In this document: positions 13,829 through 25,236 of the stretch, piece after piece
Layout of the letters: every line of letters begins with the position of its first letter
Numbering within the stretch: position 1 is the first letter of the stretch
Origin: Rhizoclosmatium globosum
Lineage: Eukaryota; Chytridiomycota; Chytridiomycetes; Chytridiales; Chytriomycetaceae
Reading direction: 5' to 3'
DNA: 64,000 nucleotides
NCBI GenBank assembly: GCA_002104985.1
Contig: MCGO01000138.1
Span: 36,780-100,779 of the forward strand
The notes under the pieces: model-generated
Databases searched by the model: none
Seen by the model: only the letters and a program-made list of their open reading frames with translations
Told to the model about the DNA's origin: nothing
Translations under genes and position numbers: made by a program

Positions 13829-13891
13829 ACTTCATTCTACTTTCCTTTATTGAATCCGCAATAAATTTTGTAAACCGATATTTACTTGGCC
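13829..13891. promoter_or_regulatory. Shared 3' intergenic with polyadenylation signal
   Basis: Only 63 bp separate the convergent stops of succinyl-CoA ligase beta and ABCG copy B. A canonical AATAAA occurs at 13860-13865 on the plus strand, suiting the ligase transcript. The transcripts probably overlap at their 3' ends. Confidence 0.5.
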
Positions 13892-16800
13892 TCATGGTAG
13901 AGCGTGCTTCATAACTGCGAATGCAATGAGGCGATAAACAATGACAGCTATAGTTAGTCCAACAACGTTCAGCATTATATCATAGTCCGAAGTTGGAAAC
14001 TTGAGGAAATTTAGAACATCTGTTCCAGTTCTGTATTGACATGGTAGGCCTTCCACGCAGGAAAATGTTCTTGTTGGTGCGAATTCTTGACTTGCCAAGA
14101 CACGGGCGCTGTACCTCAAAATCGAAATGTAATTAATCCAAGTCAAAAAAGACGCCATATTAACACTAAGATAAGGAGTTAGCTTCGTTTATACTCCTAT
14201 CTCACACAAACCTCAAGAAGCCTTGAATGACTCCCAAAAGACTCAATATGGCACTCATAATTTGAATGGAAAATCCAGGCTTGGAAAATAGAGTACAGAA
14301 CAATATTCCAAGACTTTCTCCAGAGAAAACGTTACAAAACACAAGGACCGTGAGATAGCCAGGATTGATCTTGAGTCCCATCACATAAGTCGCCAATAAA
14401 GCATATATAGCTGCTCCAAGAATTTCAAAAGGCAGCTCGTTGATGGTGTATGTCAAAAAGAATGCTTCCACGGAAGTCGTCCTGTCTTGATGCTCGAATC
14501 GGAAAAGTAGCAGTTCTTGTGGGAATACCGCAATACAGTTCAGCATTCCAACAAACAAGATCGACCCAATTTGATGCTAAAACATTTGTAAGATCTCTAT
14601 ATTAATGAAGTCAGAAACTCACCAACAACCCAAAGCGACTCGTAACTCCAGCCTGGTCATCAGTCAGCTTTGTATAATACATTGTAAAGATAACACCAAG
14701 TGCAACAATATTCATAACACGTGCTGCAATCAATCCCGGTTGCCGTTTCAAGTTGATCCAACTTCTTGAAACCAGCAAAGGAAGAGCGGACAACAAAGAA
14801 AGTCGCTTGGAGCTTGAAAGAGTAAGAACTCTCTGTGTAGTTTCTTCTCCTGATAATTGTGGAATAGAAGAAGAGCTGGATTCATCGTGAGCACCTGATT
14901 TGTTCCAGACTTCAATTAATCCATCCACACGAGCGCGAGTTTCATTCTCAGCAACTTCATTACGAAGATCCACAGATGCAAGATCGAGGGCAAAGTCGGC
15001 TGGATTCGTCAACGCTGGAAGCTGGTAGTTCAAACTTGAGAAGTGAGGAACAAGAGCAGATCCCGCTCCTTGGTACACAACGCGACCTCCACGAGCCAAC
15101 AACAGAATACGATCCAAAAGAGGGAAAATGTCCGATCGCGGTTGGTGGATTGTGCAAATCACTGTACGCCCTTCGGCTGCAATCGCCTTCAACGTGATCA
15201 TCATATTTCTTGCAGACGACGCGTCCAGTCCAGACGTTGGTTCATCAAGAAGCAAAATCGCTGGATCCATAAGCATCGCAAGTCCGACCGATAGACGACG
15301 CTTTTCACCACCAGAAAGGCCCTTGACTCCTTCACCACCAACAACAGTGTTGGCACACTCTTTCAAACCAAGTTCAAGCAAGACCTCTTCGGCTCTTTCA
15401 ATTTTACGCTCCTTTGGCCAAGCACTGGGAAGTCGCAGAAGAGCGGCATAAACCAGTGTTTCACGGGCTGTCAATGCAGGCAACAAATGAGAATCATCTT
15501 GACGGACACTGGCAGTACAGGCGTCGATGGCTTCTTTGGAGAACTCGATTCCATTGTGAAGCATAGTTCCAGACTGGCGAGCAGAAACGTGAGAAGGCAA
15601 GTCAGATGTTCGGGCGTGAAGAAGATGTAGAAGGGTACTCTTTCCAGCACCTGAAGATCCCAGAATAGCAGTCAATTGTCCAGGGGGAAACCTTGCCGAA
15701 ACTGATTGCAAGATTTGTTTTGTCTCGAGTTTCGGCTTCGTCTTAGAGAAACTCAACGACTTCCGGAAATCGAGGTCCATAGAAAGATCCTTTAACTCCA
15801 ACATGATTGCAGGAGGCTTCAATGAGGCTTGATCGATTTGAATTGCGGATTCCTGAACAACTTCCTTGGCTTTCGACTGTTTCTTTTCAGAGACACTTGC
15901 TCCCTGTTTCGAACCAGTAACAGGAAAATACTGCAGCATTAAAGCAGCAATAAGGAGCTTGACAATCAGGACTCCAAACAGTCCAATTGTTGGGACCACC
16001 ATGTCATTATTGAACCCAGTGCTTGCGATTACGCTGTTTCCGTCACAGGCAACCAAATTGACGGTGTCGTTTCGAGCAATCGAAGGACACGCATAGACAT
16101 TATCCTTGAACTCATTGACAAGGTTCAAACGGAATGAGTACGTGGCAAACGAGAGCCACTCGAACCAACGAATAAAGATTGGTACCGAAGGTTCCGGAAC
16201 TAGGAAACCAGCAGCCAAGAAAATGAACGTAATCAGGGTGTCTAGGTTGTTTGGTTTAGTTGGGAGCAAAAGAATGGCGAAGCTTACTGGCAATCAATGA
16301 GGCACCAGCAAAGTCTCTAGCGAACCCAATGCAAAAGTAAGCGAAACCCATGACAATCCATTGTTGAAGAATCGAATTGAGTGTAAAGATTCCAAAATGG
16401 AAACCTAGATTGTCAGTTCTGAAACCAATCATAAAGTAGACTATCACAGAGAAGAGAATAGCCAGGATTCCGTATGCAGTGAAATGAACACCGACCCAAC
16501 TCGCAAGATAAGCAGGAACCGAATACATTTTATCCATGCGTTCACGATCAAATACTTTGATCCTGTGTCATCGAACGGTGAGAAATATGATATCAGCCTG
16601 AAACCTACTTACTCAAGGGAAAGCTTGTATACCATGAATGTGACACCCAAGTAGTTTGGTAAACTAACAATCAGGAACATTGCAGCTCGTCGACCATACA
16701 CTCCTCCAGGATCCTCATCCAAGCGATAATAGATGCATCCAATAATTAACCCCATCAAGACAATTTCAATGATAGATCCCCATTGCGTCAATCTATCTTC

Positions 16801-18053
16801 CCACAAGTTTGCCAACATTCTCTTTGTGAGAATGTATACTTGTTCAAAGAACCCTGCTCCTTGTACACGGCCCTCAAACATCACTCCGTTAACTCCACTG
16901 CCACTCTGTGCAATTACTTGATTTGATTCATCAACAGCACGCTGCTTCCACGCTCCAACGATTGTTTCCACGTTGATTGAAGTCTGCACCGCAGACTCCT
17001 CGGTTCGATCATCCACGGCAATCGTATCAATCAGAAAGTCAGCTCCGTTCATATCTCCAATCAAGGGGAATCCTAAGCTCTCAAAGAATTCAATACCGGC
17101 TTTCGGGGGACCGCAATAGGCAAGTCGGCCACCGCGTGCAAGAAGTGCAATTTGGTCAAAGTGGGCAAAAATATCGGAGCGCGGTTGGTGGATGGAGAGG
17201 ACGATTGTGCGGCCTGAGTTGTGCGCAAGCGAAACAAGAGTTTCAATCAGGGATCGGGCGTTAAAGGCATCCAGTCCAGTAGTTGGTTCATCGAGAAAAA
17301 TGACAGACGGATTAAGAAGGAGTTGGACGCCAACACTTGGTTTTTTCAAGATTAGTAATGTTGTTGGGGTTGACAGTTTACAGATACTCACGACACACGT
17401 CTCTTTTCTCCACCAGATATTCCCTTCCTCCATTCGTCTCCAACCAACGTGTTTGCGCATTCTTTCAGGCCCAATTCCAAAATGACACTTTCAACCAATT
17501 CAAACTTCCTGGCTAACGGCATTGAACGAGGTAAACGAAGTCGTGCGGCATAGCGAAGAGTCTCTCGAACAGAAATGTAAGGAAGAAGCTGATCTTGCTG
17601 TTCAACGTAGGCCACCATTCCACTTTGAAAGTACTTCTTTGGATTCCCGCCATTGAATGTGATTTCGCCCGACACAGGAACAGGCGATCGTCCCGCGAGA
17701 GCATTGAGAAGGGTTGTCTTTCCACTACCGGATCCTCCCTAAGGTGGTTATCAGCACTCGTGGTTTAGGGTTAGGCTCTAACATACCATGATAGCAAGCA
17801 GCTTTCCAGCGGGGACACGCAGCGACACGTCCTGCAAAATGTGCTGTCTCTGTTCACCCTCATCTTTATCCTTGGACTTCTTTGCCTTTTGAGCGACCGA
17901 CACGCCAACCGACTTCGCAACAATGTCGACAGTATGCACCATTCCAAAGCCAGACACATTGTTCTTTGGGACCACTGGGCCTGATCCTTCTTGACCCAGA
18001 ATCTCAGATGCAGCAGCCACCGGGTCGTCTTTATCAGACACAAGGAACGACAT
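13892..18053 (-). CDS. Full-size ABCG transporter, copy B (inverted paralogue)
   Basis: Same NBD-TMD-NBD-TMD layout and the same intron plan as copy A, on the opposite strand. It starts MSFLVSDKDDPVAAASEILG at 18053. NBD1 has the conserved Q-loop region YVEQQDQLLPYISVRETLRY, signature ISGGEKRR, VIFLDEPTTGLD and IHQPRSD. NBD2 has GSSGAGKST, LSGGEKRR and LLLDEPTSGLD. The final exon (13892 to about 14158) ends YRLIAFAVMKHALP. The second extracellular loop (YACPSIARNDTVN, VACDGNSV) differs from copy A, so the two pumps may differ in substrate. By eye NBD1 and the TMDs are clearly diverged from copy A while NBD2 is not. It shares a divergent promoter region with EDC3. Confidence 0.91.
14956..15582 (-). 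repeat. Near-identical NBD2 tract, arm B of an inverted repeat
   Basis: Counterpart of 10276-10902: same length (627 bp), opposite orientation, same 209 residues. Identity decays on both sides: upstream ILQSVSARFPPG against ILQSISASFPPG, downstream EVAENE against EFAENE and then clear divergence. Confidence 0.85.
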
Positions 18054-18532
18054 TGCCGGGTTTCTTTCTTTTGTGCTGATGGTTTGATTTCAAAAATCTC
18101 TCTTTCTCGCATAGGTTACACAGTAATTTGTCGTATAAAAAACATGCACAGTGGAGCTTTGATGCAGGGAGGCATGACTAGACAAAATGAATTACTTCTT
18201 TTTAGATACAGTAGTGTGCTTGAGACTAAAGTCGCCCTGCAGGAGCAAGGAGAGTTGCGGCGAGTATGCGCGGTTGCCGTTTTTATACAAAGGGATTGGA
18301 GCAATCAAGGCCGGGCACGAGTCGTTGTCATCGTACGAGAGCGATGATCGTTCCTGTTGGATGCGGAGCAAGTCTGAGCAAGGGATGCTTCCGAGTGAGT
18401 TTGAGTGGGAGACAATGAGGTGTCTGTCGTCGCAATATTATTGTAGAAAGGAAACGAGAAATACTACAAATGAATAATGTAAAAAGTAGATGAGTACGGA
18501 AACTAAAGATGGAAGACAAAAGAATCAGAAAA
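18054..18532. other. Divergent promoter region between ABCG-B and EDC3
   Basis: About 480 bp between two divergent starts (18053 minus, 18533 plus). It contains no convincing gene; open frames here lack conserved features and splice partners. It must hold both promoters and 5' leaders. An upstream in-frame ATG at 18509 would lengthen EDC3 by eight residues. Confidence 0.55.
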
Positions 18533-20252
18533 ATGGGCGACTTTGTTGGACTGCGAGTCGAAGTTGAGCTTGTCAATGGATACGTGATGCGCGGGATAGT
18601 GACTGCAGCAGCGGCGACCGGGCTTGTCGTTGATGGTCAGCACGTGCCGACGGCTGCGATTCGCGATCTTCGAGTGGTTGCTGCCCCGCCGCCGCCGCCG
18701 TTTTCTGATCCGGCGATTGTTTCGGTGCGAGTTGAGCTTGAATATGAATTTGAACTTGAATTGAGTTTGGAGTGGTTCTAACGCGGCGTTGCAGATGTCT
18801 CCTGTGCGCACACACTCGCAGCCTCACTCGCAGCAGCAGAGTAATCAACTGCGACCTTTGGCCCAGCCTCAAGGCTTATCTAGTCAAGTTATTCAACCTC
18901 AAATCATGCAGCCTATGGTTTCATCCTCTCCAAAGAAGGCAAAGTACCCACTAACACAACCAACACAAAGTACTTCATCAAAACCGGCAAAGAACACACA
19001 ACAACCTATTTCAAAGCAGAAACGACCAAATCAAAGCAAGTACGATACAACTGGCCTTCCCAATTCCAAAGTTCCCATTGTGACTGAGCCTACTGCCGAT
19101 CTTTCAAAAGACTTTGACTTTCAGTCTTCACTCGATCGATTTGATAAAAATAAGATATTTGCCGAGATTCGGGCTCAGGAAGAAGCTTCTGGCGTTTCAG
19201 AGGCTGGAGGAGGTCAAGGCGGTTTCTTGGGGAAAGACAGGATTGGAGTTCGCGAAATGGTGCTCCAAGAAAGCGGAGGCGAGACTGGGAACGATGCGGA
19301 AGCTGAAGAGGACGATGATGAGTTCGACTCGGATGACTTCTTTGACGATGATGAAACACATTATGAGGACTTGCTTTCTACTCTTGGTTCAAGTGTAGGG
19401 CCATCATACACTCCAAGTCGACGTGTTGCTGGTCGTAAACGACCTGTATTTAAATCAGTTGGTGGAGCTCCAGTATATGGAATAACTCCAGACGAAATGA
19501 ACGAAGTTGAACGAATCTGTGTACAAGAGACTGGCCCAGATGAGTCTCAGATGATTGAAAACGCGGGTAGAAGTGCGGCAACACTCGTTATTCAAGCTCT
19601 AGGAGGTGCTCGAAGAATCAAGGTTGGAAACCACAATGCTGCCCCAACAGTCGTGGTAATGGCGGGAAACAACAAAATTGGAGCATATGGTTTATGTACG
19701 GCACGTCATCTCGCAAACCATGAGGTGAACGTGGTGGTTTGTCTTGTTGGAGGCGAAACAGACCTCAACAACGCTGTTTCACAACAACGAAAAATCTTTC
19801 TTCCGACGGGTGGTCAAGTCGTAAAGCATGTGCATGAGCTCCCTCAAGTTGTGGATATAATCGTTGATGCACTTCTTGGATCTGTACAACAAATCTTGCA
19901 TCTTGCAGAAGTTGATAGAGTGCTTACAACAGAACTTATTGAATGGTCTAATGAAGAGCGTGCAAACGTATTGTGTTTGGATATTCCATCAGGAATTAAT
20001 GGATTTACGGGTGTTCCCTCATCAAAGTTGTTCGTGTCTCCAAAATGGACTCTGGCATTTGGATTACCAAAAGCGTGTCTTGTCAACGTGATGGACAAAG
20101 GAGAGCTCCTTCTTGCGGATATTGGGATTCCGAAAATCGTGTTCCAAAAACTCAGTGTCGCGATTGCTTCTGGTGGACGAGGAAAACAACCTATTCGATA
20201 CGTTCCTCCATTCGGTGACAAATATATAGTCGGTTTAACAATCCCTCAATAA
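18533..20252 (+). CDS. EDC3: Enhancer of mRNA decapping 3
   Basis: P-body scaffold that binds Dcp2/Dcp1 and helps mRNA decapping. Two exons (18533-18724, 18795-20252) give 549 residues. Order of domains: N-terminal divergent LSm fold (MGDFVGLRVEVELVNGYVMRG, residues 1 to about 50, of the yeast Edc3 type); a long Q/S/P/K-rich linker; the FDF motif SKDFDFQSSLDRFDKNKIF that contacts the helicase Dhh1/DDX6; an acidic patch; then a YjeF_N Rossmann domain starting YGITPDEMNEVERIC and including VVVMAGNNKIGAYGL and LCLDIPSGING, which dimerises the protein. The intron after residue 64 (GTGCGA donor, GTTGCAG acceptor) joins the LSm domain to the linker. Start at 18533 matches yeast Edc3. Confidence 0.9.
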
Positions 20253-20272
20253 AACTGCATCATCTCGATTTA

Positions 20273-23200
20273 TTACTTTATAGTGTCTTTCAGCTTCTTC
20301 ACTCCTGCTTCAAAAAGGGCCTCGAATTCTTCCAAAATCAAAAGATCCTTGAATTCAAGGGTAATAAAAAATCCAGGAACAGATACGTCATCGAAGGGTT
20401 GCTGGAGAACGAGTCGCCAACATGCCCTCTTTACTTCCCTCACCATGATATACTTAGGAGACAATACGAATGCATGTGATGGAAATTCATAGATTCCTCT
20501 TAGGTGCAAAATGATACGAGACCGAATCGCAAGAAGGGCTACGCGAGCAGGATTCCACCCATAACAGCGTTGCCACTTTGATCGAATACAATACGTGACA
20601 AGAATTAGATTAATAACCGGAACCCTGTCACTTGTGGAAGGTGGTATAATAGGGTGTCGCTTTTTCAATGTGCGATTGACGCCAAGTGATGATTTGGTCA
20701 AGTCATTCATAGACTTTTTGTAAGATTTGGTACTGTCCACAGCCACTTCTCTCAGCACGCGATTAACGACTTCTCCATCCATACTATGGCGTCTTAAAAT
20801 ACGTTGGTTGGGCAGTACAAAATCTTTGGCGTCAGCGATACTGCTCTTGGCATCTGTTTCGTTCATTGATGCACTTAATTCGTTATAAGAGGTTTGGCGC
20901 TCTATTTTTAATCGTATTTTGGCAGTTGAAGGCGAAGGCTGAGTGGTGCTGGATCTTGGAGACTTCACTGCATATAGGATCTGTACATTGACGACACGGT
21001 CACTCATGACTTCAATAATTTTCGCTCCAAAGAAAGAAGCTAAAATTATCGTACTGGCTGCCCAAATGGAAAGGCTGTGCCTAAACTGGGAGCCTTGTAC
21101 AAATACAAGTACCAAGAACATGAGAGGAAACATAACCACAAGGAGAGCGAGAATTCCTGACTCAGAATGCTCAAATCCTACAGAACGCGTGACATATGAT
21201 AATGATAACAAAGCTGCTAAATGTGCTGCGGCGCCAACCCAAATGAAGTAGGTTATCCAATCAGTCCCATTTGAAGTTCGAATACAAACAAAAGTAAATT
21301 GAGTCAAACTGAGATTGAGCTTGGTTGCGCGCGGGGAACCAAGAAATGACCACATACTGAGAACAATTATAGTATATGCAACAACACCCGAGAACAAAAG
21401 AACATAGGACCAGCTATGCAACGCAGTCTTACGCAGAAGGCCCCTGCTCGTATAAATCCGATACACACGTATATTTTTCGATATCATACTTGCTGATATA
21501 AATGTGACAGATAAAAACAACAGCCAGCTTTGAAAGTGACATCCAAAGTTTGTGATTCGGCCTAAAACGAGACTCATTGACAAATATGACAAACTTATAC
21601 CGACAAGAATGAGCATCATGAAATTGGGAGCACTGGACCTAATGCTTTGGTGATTTGAATATTTGATGATGATTCTGCCACAGAAAATGCAGAGGAGAAG
21701 GCCCAGCGCTTCAAGGATCAGAATTATCAAGCCGTTAACGCTGAGAATCGGAATAATACTCTCAGTTATTACTATATCAACCGAGTTATCCGTCGGAGGG
21801 ATATCAGTGCCATCTGCAAACATAGGTTTGTCACCCCACTGAATTGCCCCAAAGCTGGGAAGCTCCTCTGACAGGTAATGGAAATTGTTTCCATCTATGT
21901 CTGTTTCTCCAAACGTTACTTGCGGTAAGGAGTCGTTCGCGGGGAAATAAGTTCCTGCGTAATAATAGAGCTGGAAAGGAACGGCAGCATCTCCTGTGTC
22001 GGTCAAATCGCATGGATCCGCGGTAACACCCCGGTATCCAGTGTGCATAAAAGCAGAATAATTGAGCTGTGCGTTTAACTGGCGAGATGCGAGCATTTCA
22101 GGCGTAGCCAGTGGATTCGCTTGTAAAACATTATACAAACCTTGCAGCAAAACCATCATAATATCATATGATCGAATCATTTCGCTCGTCAATGACACGT
22201 TCTTGCTGTACAACAATGTCAGCAATATTTCATATAAAGTTATTACAAACAACATACCCCCAATATGAAATTTTTTGATTCAACCGTTGTTGAAGGTTTT
22301 TATATTTCTCGGTCATTGTTGGTGTATATACTTGTCCAAAGCTGACAACCATAAAACCGCGAATAGCAAGAAAAACTGATGTATTCGTTCTCGACATTGA
22401 GACGAGATATTCTTGATCCAAGAGAAATTTGCTGATCCAAGTATATCCTCGTCCAACAGAGATGCCTTCATTAGAAAGGCTCATGTAGAGTGGGGTGACC
22501 AGAACACGCGTCGTGATGAGTAAGATGTATCTGGCATCCGTTCTGCGTAATGTTTCCTTCAAACGTTTGAAATCGCTCTGATCATAATTTGTTTTCAGGT
22601 TGAAATAAGTCTGAAGCAGAATATTGTTGGCTTGGAGAGTACGAGACACTTGCTGCGCGATGCCGGCGCTGAGAACGTCTGTGCCTTCGAATATAATAGC
22701 GGCTTGCCTAACATTCCATTTTTGTAGGACACTGGTGACGCAATTGGCGAAACCGAGGGCTTATATGAGCAACGAATATTAAAAATTTGAAGAAAAGAAT
22801 TGATATCTCACCTGCCGCTGAGCGAATAAAGTAAGGGTAATTGGACTTATCGGAGAATAATGGGGCCACTTGTGTAGATCCCGCGTAAGGTAAATTGTAG
22901 GCACCGTAAACTTCAGCTTCAAACTTTGAGGTGGTGCTCAAATAGCCCCCGAATATTGCAATTATATCAGGATGAGAATCGTTTATGTAGTTTGCAAGAG
23001 CGATCGCATAGCCTCCAGGAGGAGCTTTTGAACTCGTTGTGTCTGTAAACCTACGGACTAAAACTGTGGTGTTGGGGAAGGTTGTTGGATTCGAGTTCAC
23101 GTCATCAATGGCCATTTCCCCGAATATATGGTCAAAATAGTGTACACCTTGGGGGCTGTTTGGATTGATCCTTGACGCGTTGACCTGGGCGAGACCGCCT

Positions 23201-23399
23201 ATGACTTCAAACCCATGATAGTTTAGGCCTGGTAGGCTACTTATTATGTCAGTTGCGGACTTGACAGTAATCTCACTTACAGTGAATAAGGGCCAATCAG
23301 AGCTATGGTGATATTCGATTGCAATTTAGAAGCTTCTGCTGCACACAACAGAGAGAGGATAAGTAGTAGACATCTTATCACGAAAGTGGAAGATGGCAT
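20273..23399 (-). CDS. Class C (GABA-B-like) G-protein-coupled receptor
   Basis: Plasma-membrane receptor with an extracellular periplasmic-binding-type ligand domain and seven transmembrane helices. Start at 23399 gives a signal peptide (MPSSTFVIRCLLLILSLLCA). The ligand domain follows (NITIALIGPYS, VHYFDHIFGEMAIDDVNSNP, YPYFIRSAA, ALGFANCVTSVLQKW), then seven hydrophobic segments from about IIPILSVNGLIILILEALG to SLSIWAASTIILASFFGAKI, with conserved features such as the intracellular KNIRVYRIY. Three introns of about 40-55 bp; about 990 residues. The roughly 260-residue cytoplasmic tail is serine-rich and then contains a region near the end (VPGFFITLEFKDLLILEEFEALFEAG) that I do not recognise. 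The ligand is unknown. The gene is convergent with EDC3, 20 bp apart. Confidence 0.85.
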
Positions 23400-23462
23400 A
23401 ATGTTAAGTTGTAAGACAGCCGATGAATGCCGATGAAATGTAAATCTTGGATCACTTTATTG

Positions 23463-25087
23463 TCAATCCCATCCCGCGGCAAGGCCAGTTCCGAAAGTAT
23501 TTTTACCCAATCCAGGTCCTTTTTCCAATTCTTCAATGTTGACAGGCTTGACGAGAACTTTCGCGCCTCCGATTTTCTTATGGGTTGGTTTAACTTCCAC
23601 CACTCCAACAACTCCGGAACGTAACTTTTCTTCATGCTTATCGAGCTGTTTTTCAACTCGCTTTACAGATGCTTCCACTTTCTGGTCAACAACTTTAGCA
23701 ACTGGGGCTTGTGTCTTCGCTGAACTGGAAGTTGCTGCAGACGTAACAGAAACAGCCTTTGGTTTGAATGATTCCTTGAAAAACGTATCCGTTTCAGGTT
23801 TGGAAACTTTCTTTACAACAGGCTTATCAGAAACCGAGGTATCCGCTTTCCGTTTCAAAGGATTTACTACAATCTGTGAGGAATTTGTCGGTACAGAAGC
23901 TGACTTCTTTGTCACAGAATTCTTTTGAGCGCTTGCTGCAGATTGATCCCTTTGAGATCCCGACTTTGCTTCATTTCGCGAGGAAACCGGCGTTTTGACG
24001 AATGGTTTCTTTACAATAGCAGCCGCTAAGGCAGCTTTTTTGGAGTCTTTCAGAGCAGGTGTAGTCTTTTTAGAAACTGAGTGAAGCTTTTCATGATTCT
24101 TGACGTCTTTTTTGGAAGGCACTAAATCAGCAGCACCGGTGTTAGCGTCCTCTTCGTCTTCTTCCTGCCTCTTTTGCAACCACCCACTTTCTTTCCTTTT
24201 CTCCTTGCGTTCCAAAAACTTCGCATCGAAGCGAACACCATCCAAAACTTTCAAATTGGATCCTGCCACGCTGATCACGACATGCTTATAACTTGCAGTA
24301 TCGCTGTCAGATGAAGCGACTTCAGCCACGGGATTCGCTTTTAGATTCAAGTTCACGATGGAGTTTGGAGGAGCCAAGACAAGAAAACCAATTTTCAGAT
24401 TATCCAAACTATCCAAACTGTTTGATCCAAGATCTAGAGTCTTCAATGTTGGAATTGTGTATGTGGATGCTGCTTTGGGGTTTTTTGTTGGTAGATTCTT
24501 GATTTGGTTGTGACTCAAACGGAGTTCTTGGAGTGGTGGCGGAGGAACAGTGAACACAGGATATTCAGATAGCTGATTATTTGTAACTGATAGCTTTTTC
24601 AGCTGTGGAAGACGTGGAAATGGTCGCGGTAATGCCGTGAGGTTATTGTGAGAAAGCACAAGTGTGTTCAGGTTGGTGAGAGGAGACAAGTCGGGCAACG
24701 TCGTCAAGAAGTTGTTGTTGAGAATCAGGGCCTTCAAGTTTGCGCCAAAAGTAGCAACGTTCGCAATAGACGCGATTTTGTTTGCTCCAAGATTGAGGAC
24801 CTGCGAATGAGCAGTGATCAACATTAATACAACTGGCTCACAAGCACCTCACAACGCACCTGTATCGTTTTCAATGTTTCTAAGCCAGAAAGGGATGTCA
24901 GCTTGTTTGATTTGAGATCCAAGAAAGTCAAGCTTTTCGCAGACGAGAAGTCGAGGTTGCTATTGCCAAGGGCGTTATCCGATACATCGAGACGCCGAAG
25001 GGAGCTGGGGAGCTCTTTAATAGCCTCGAGTTCCATGCCAGAACAGTCGGCTGTTGATGGTTCGCCTTCAATTGTAAGCAGCTTCAT
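23463..25087 (-). CDS. Leucine-rich-repeat protein with basic C-terminal half
   Basis: Two exons joined at LETLKTIQ/VLNLGANKI (intron about 60 bp, GTGCGT...TCGCAG), about 520 residues. The N-terminal half (to about residue 270) holds around eight LRRs of the SDS22/protein-phosphatase type (LRRLDVSDNAL, LTFLDLKSNKL, LKALILNNNFL, LNTLVLSHNNL, LKTLDLGSNSL) ending in an LRR-cap-like FDAKFLERKEKRKESG. The C-terminal half is Lys/Ser/Val-rich, disordered, and ends in a compact conserved-looking tail (KKIGGAKVLVKPVNIEEL, GPGLGKNTFGTGLAAGWD). No signal peptide, so probably nuclear or cytoplasmic. I cannot assign a specific orthologue. Start taken at 25087; an in-frame alternative lies seven codons upstream. 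Confidence 0.8.
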
Positions 25088-25236
25088 CGTCAGAGATTGG
25101 AGAAACAAAAAGAAAGGAAGAAAAGGAAAGAGTTGTAATTTAACAACTCATGGCTTCAAATAAAACTTTGAGCTGTAAAAGAGAAGGATAGTTGTTATTG
25201 AGACGTCGGAGTTTGTTTGGAGTTCTTCAGAAAAAC

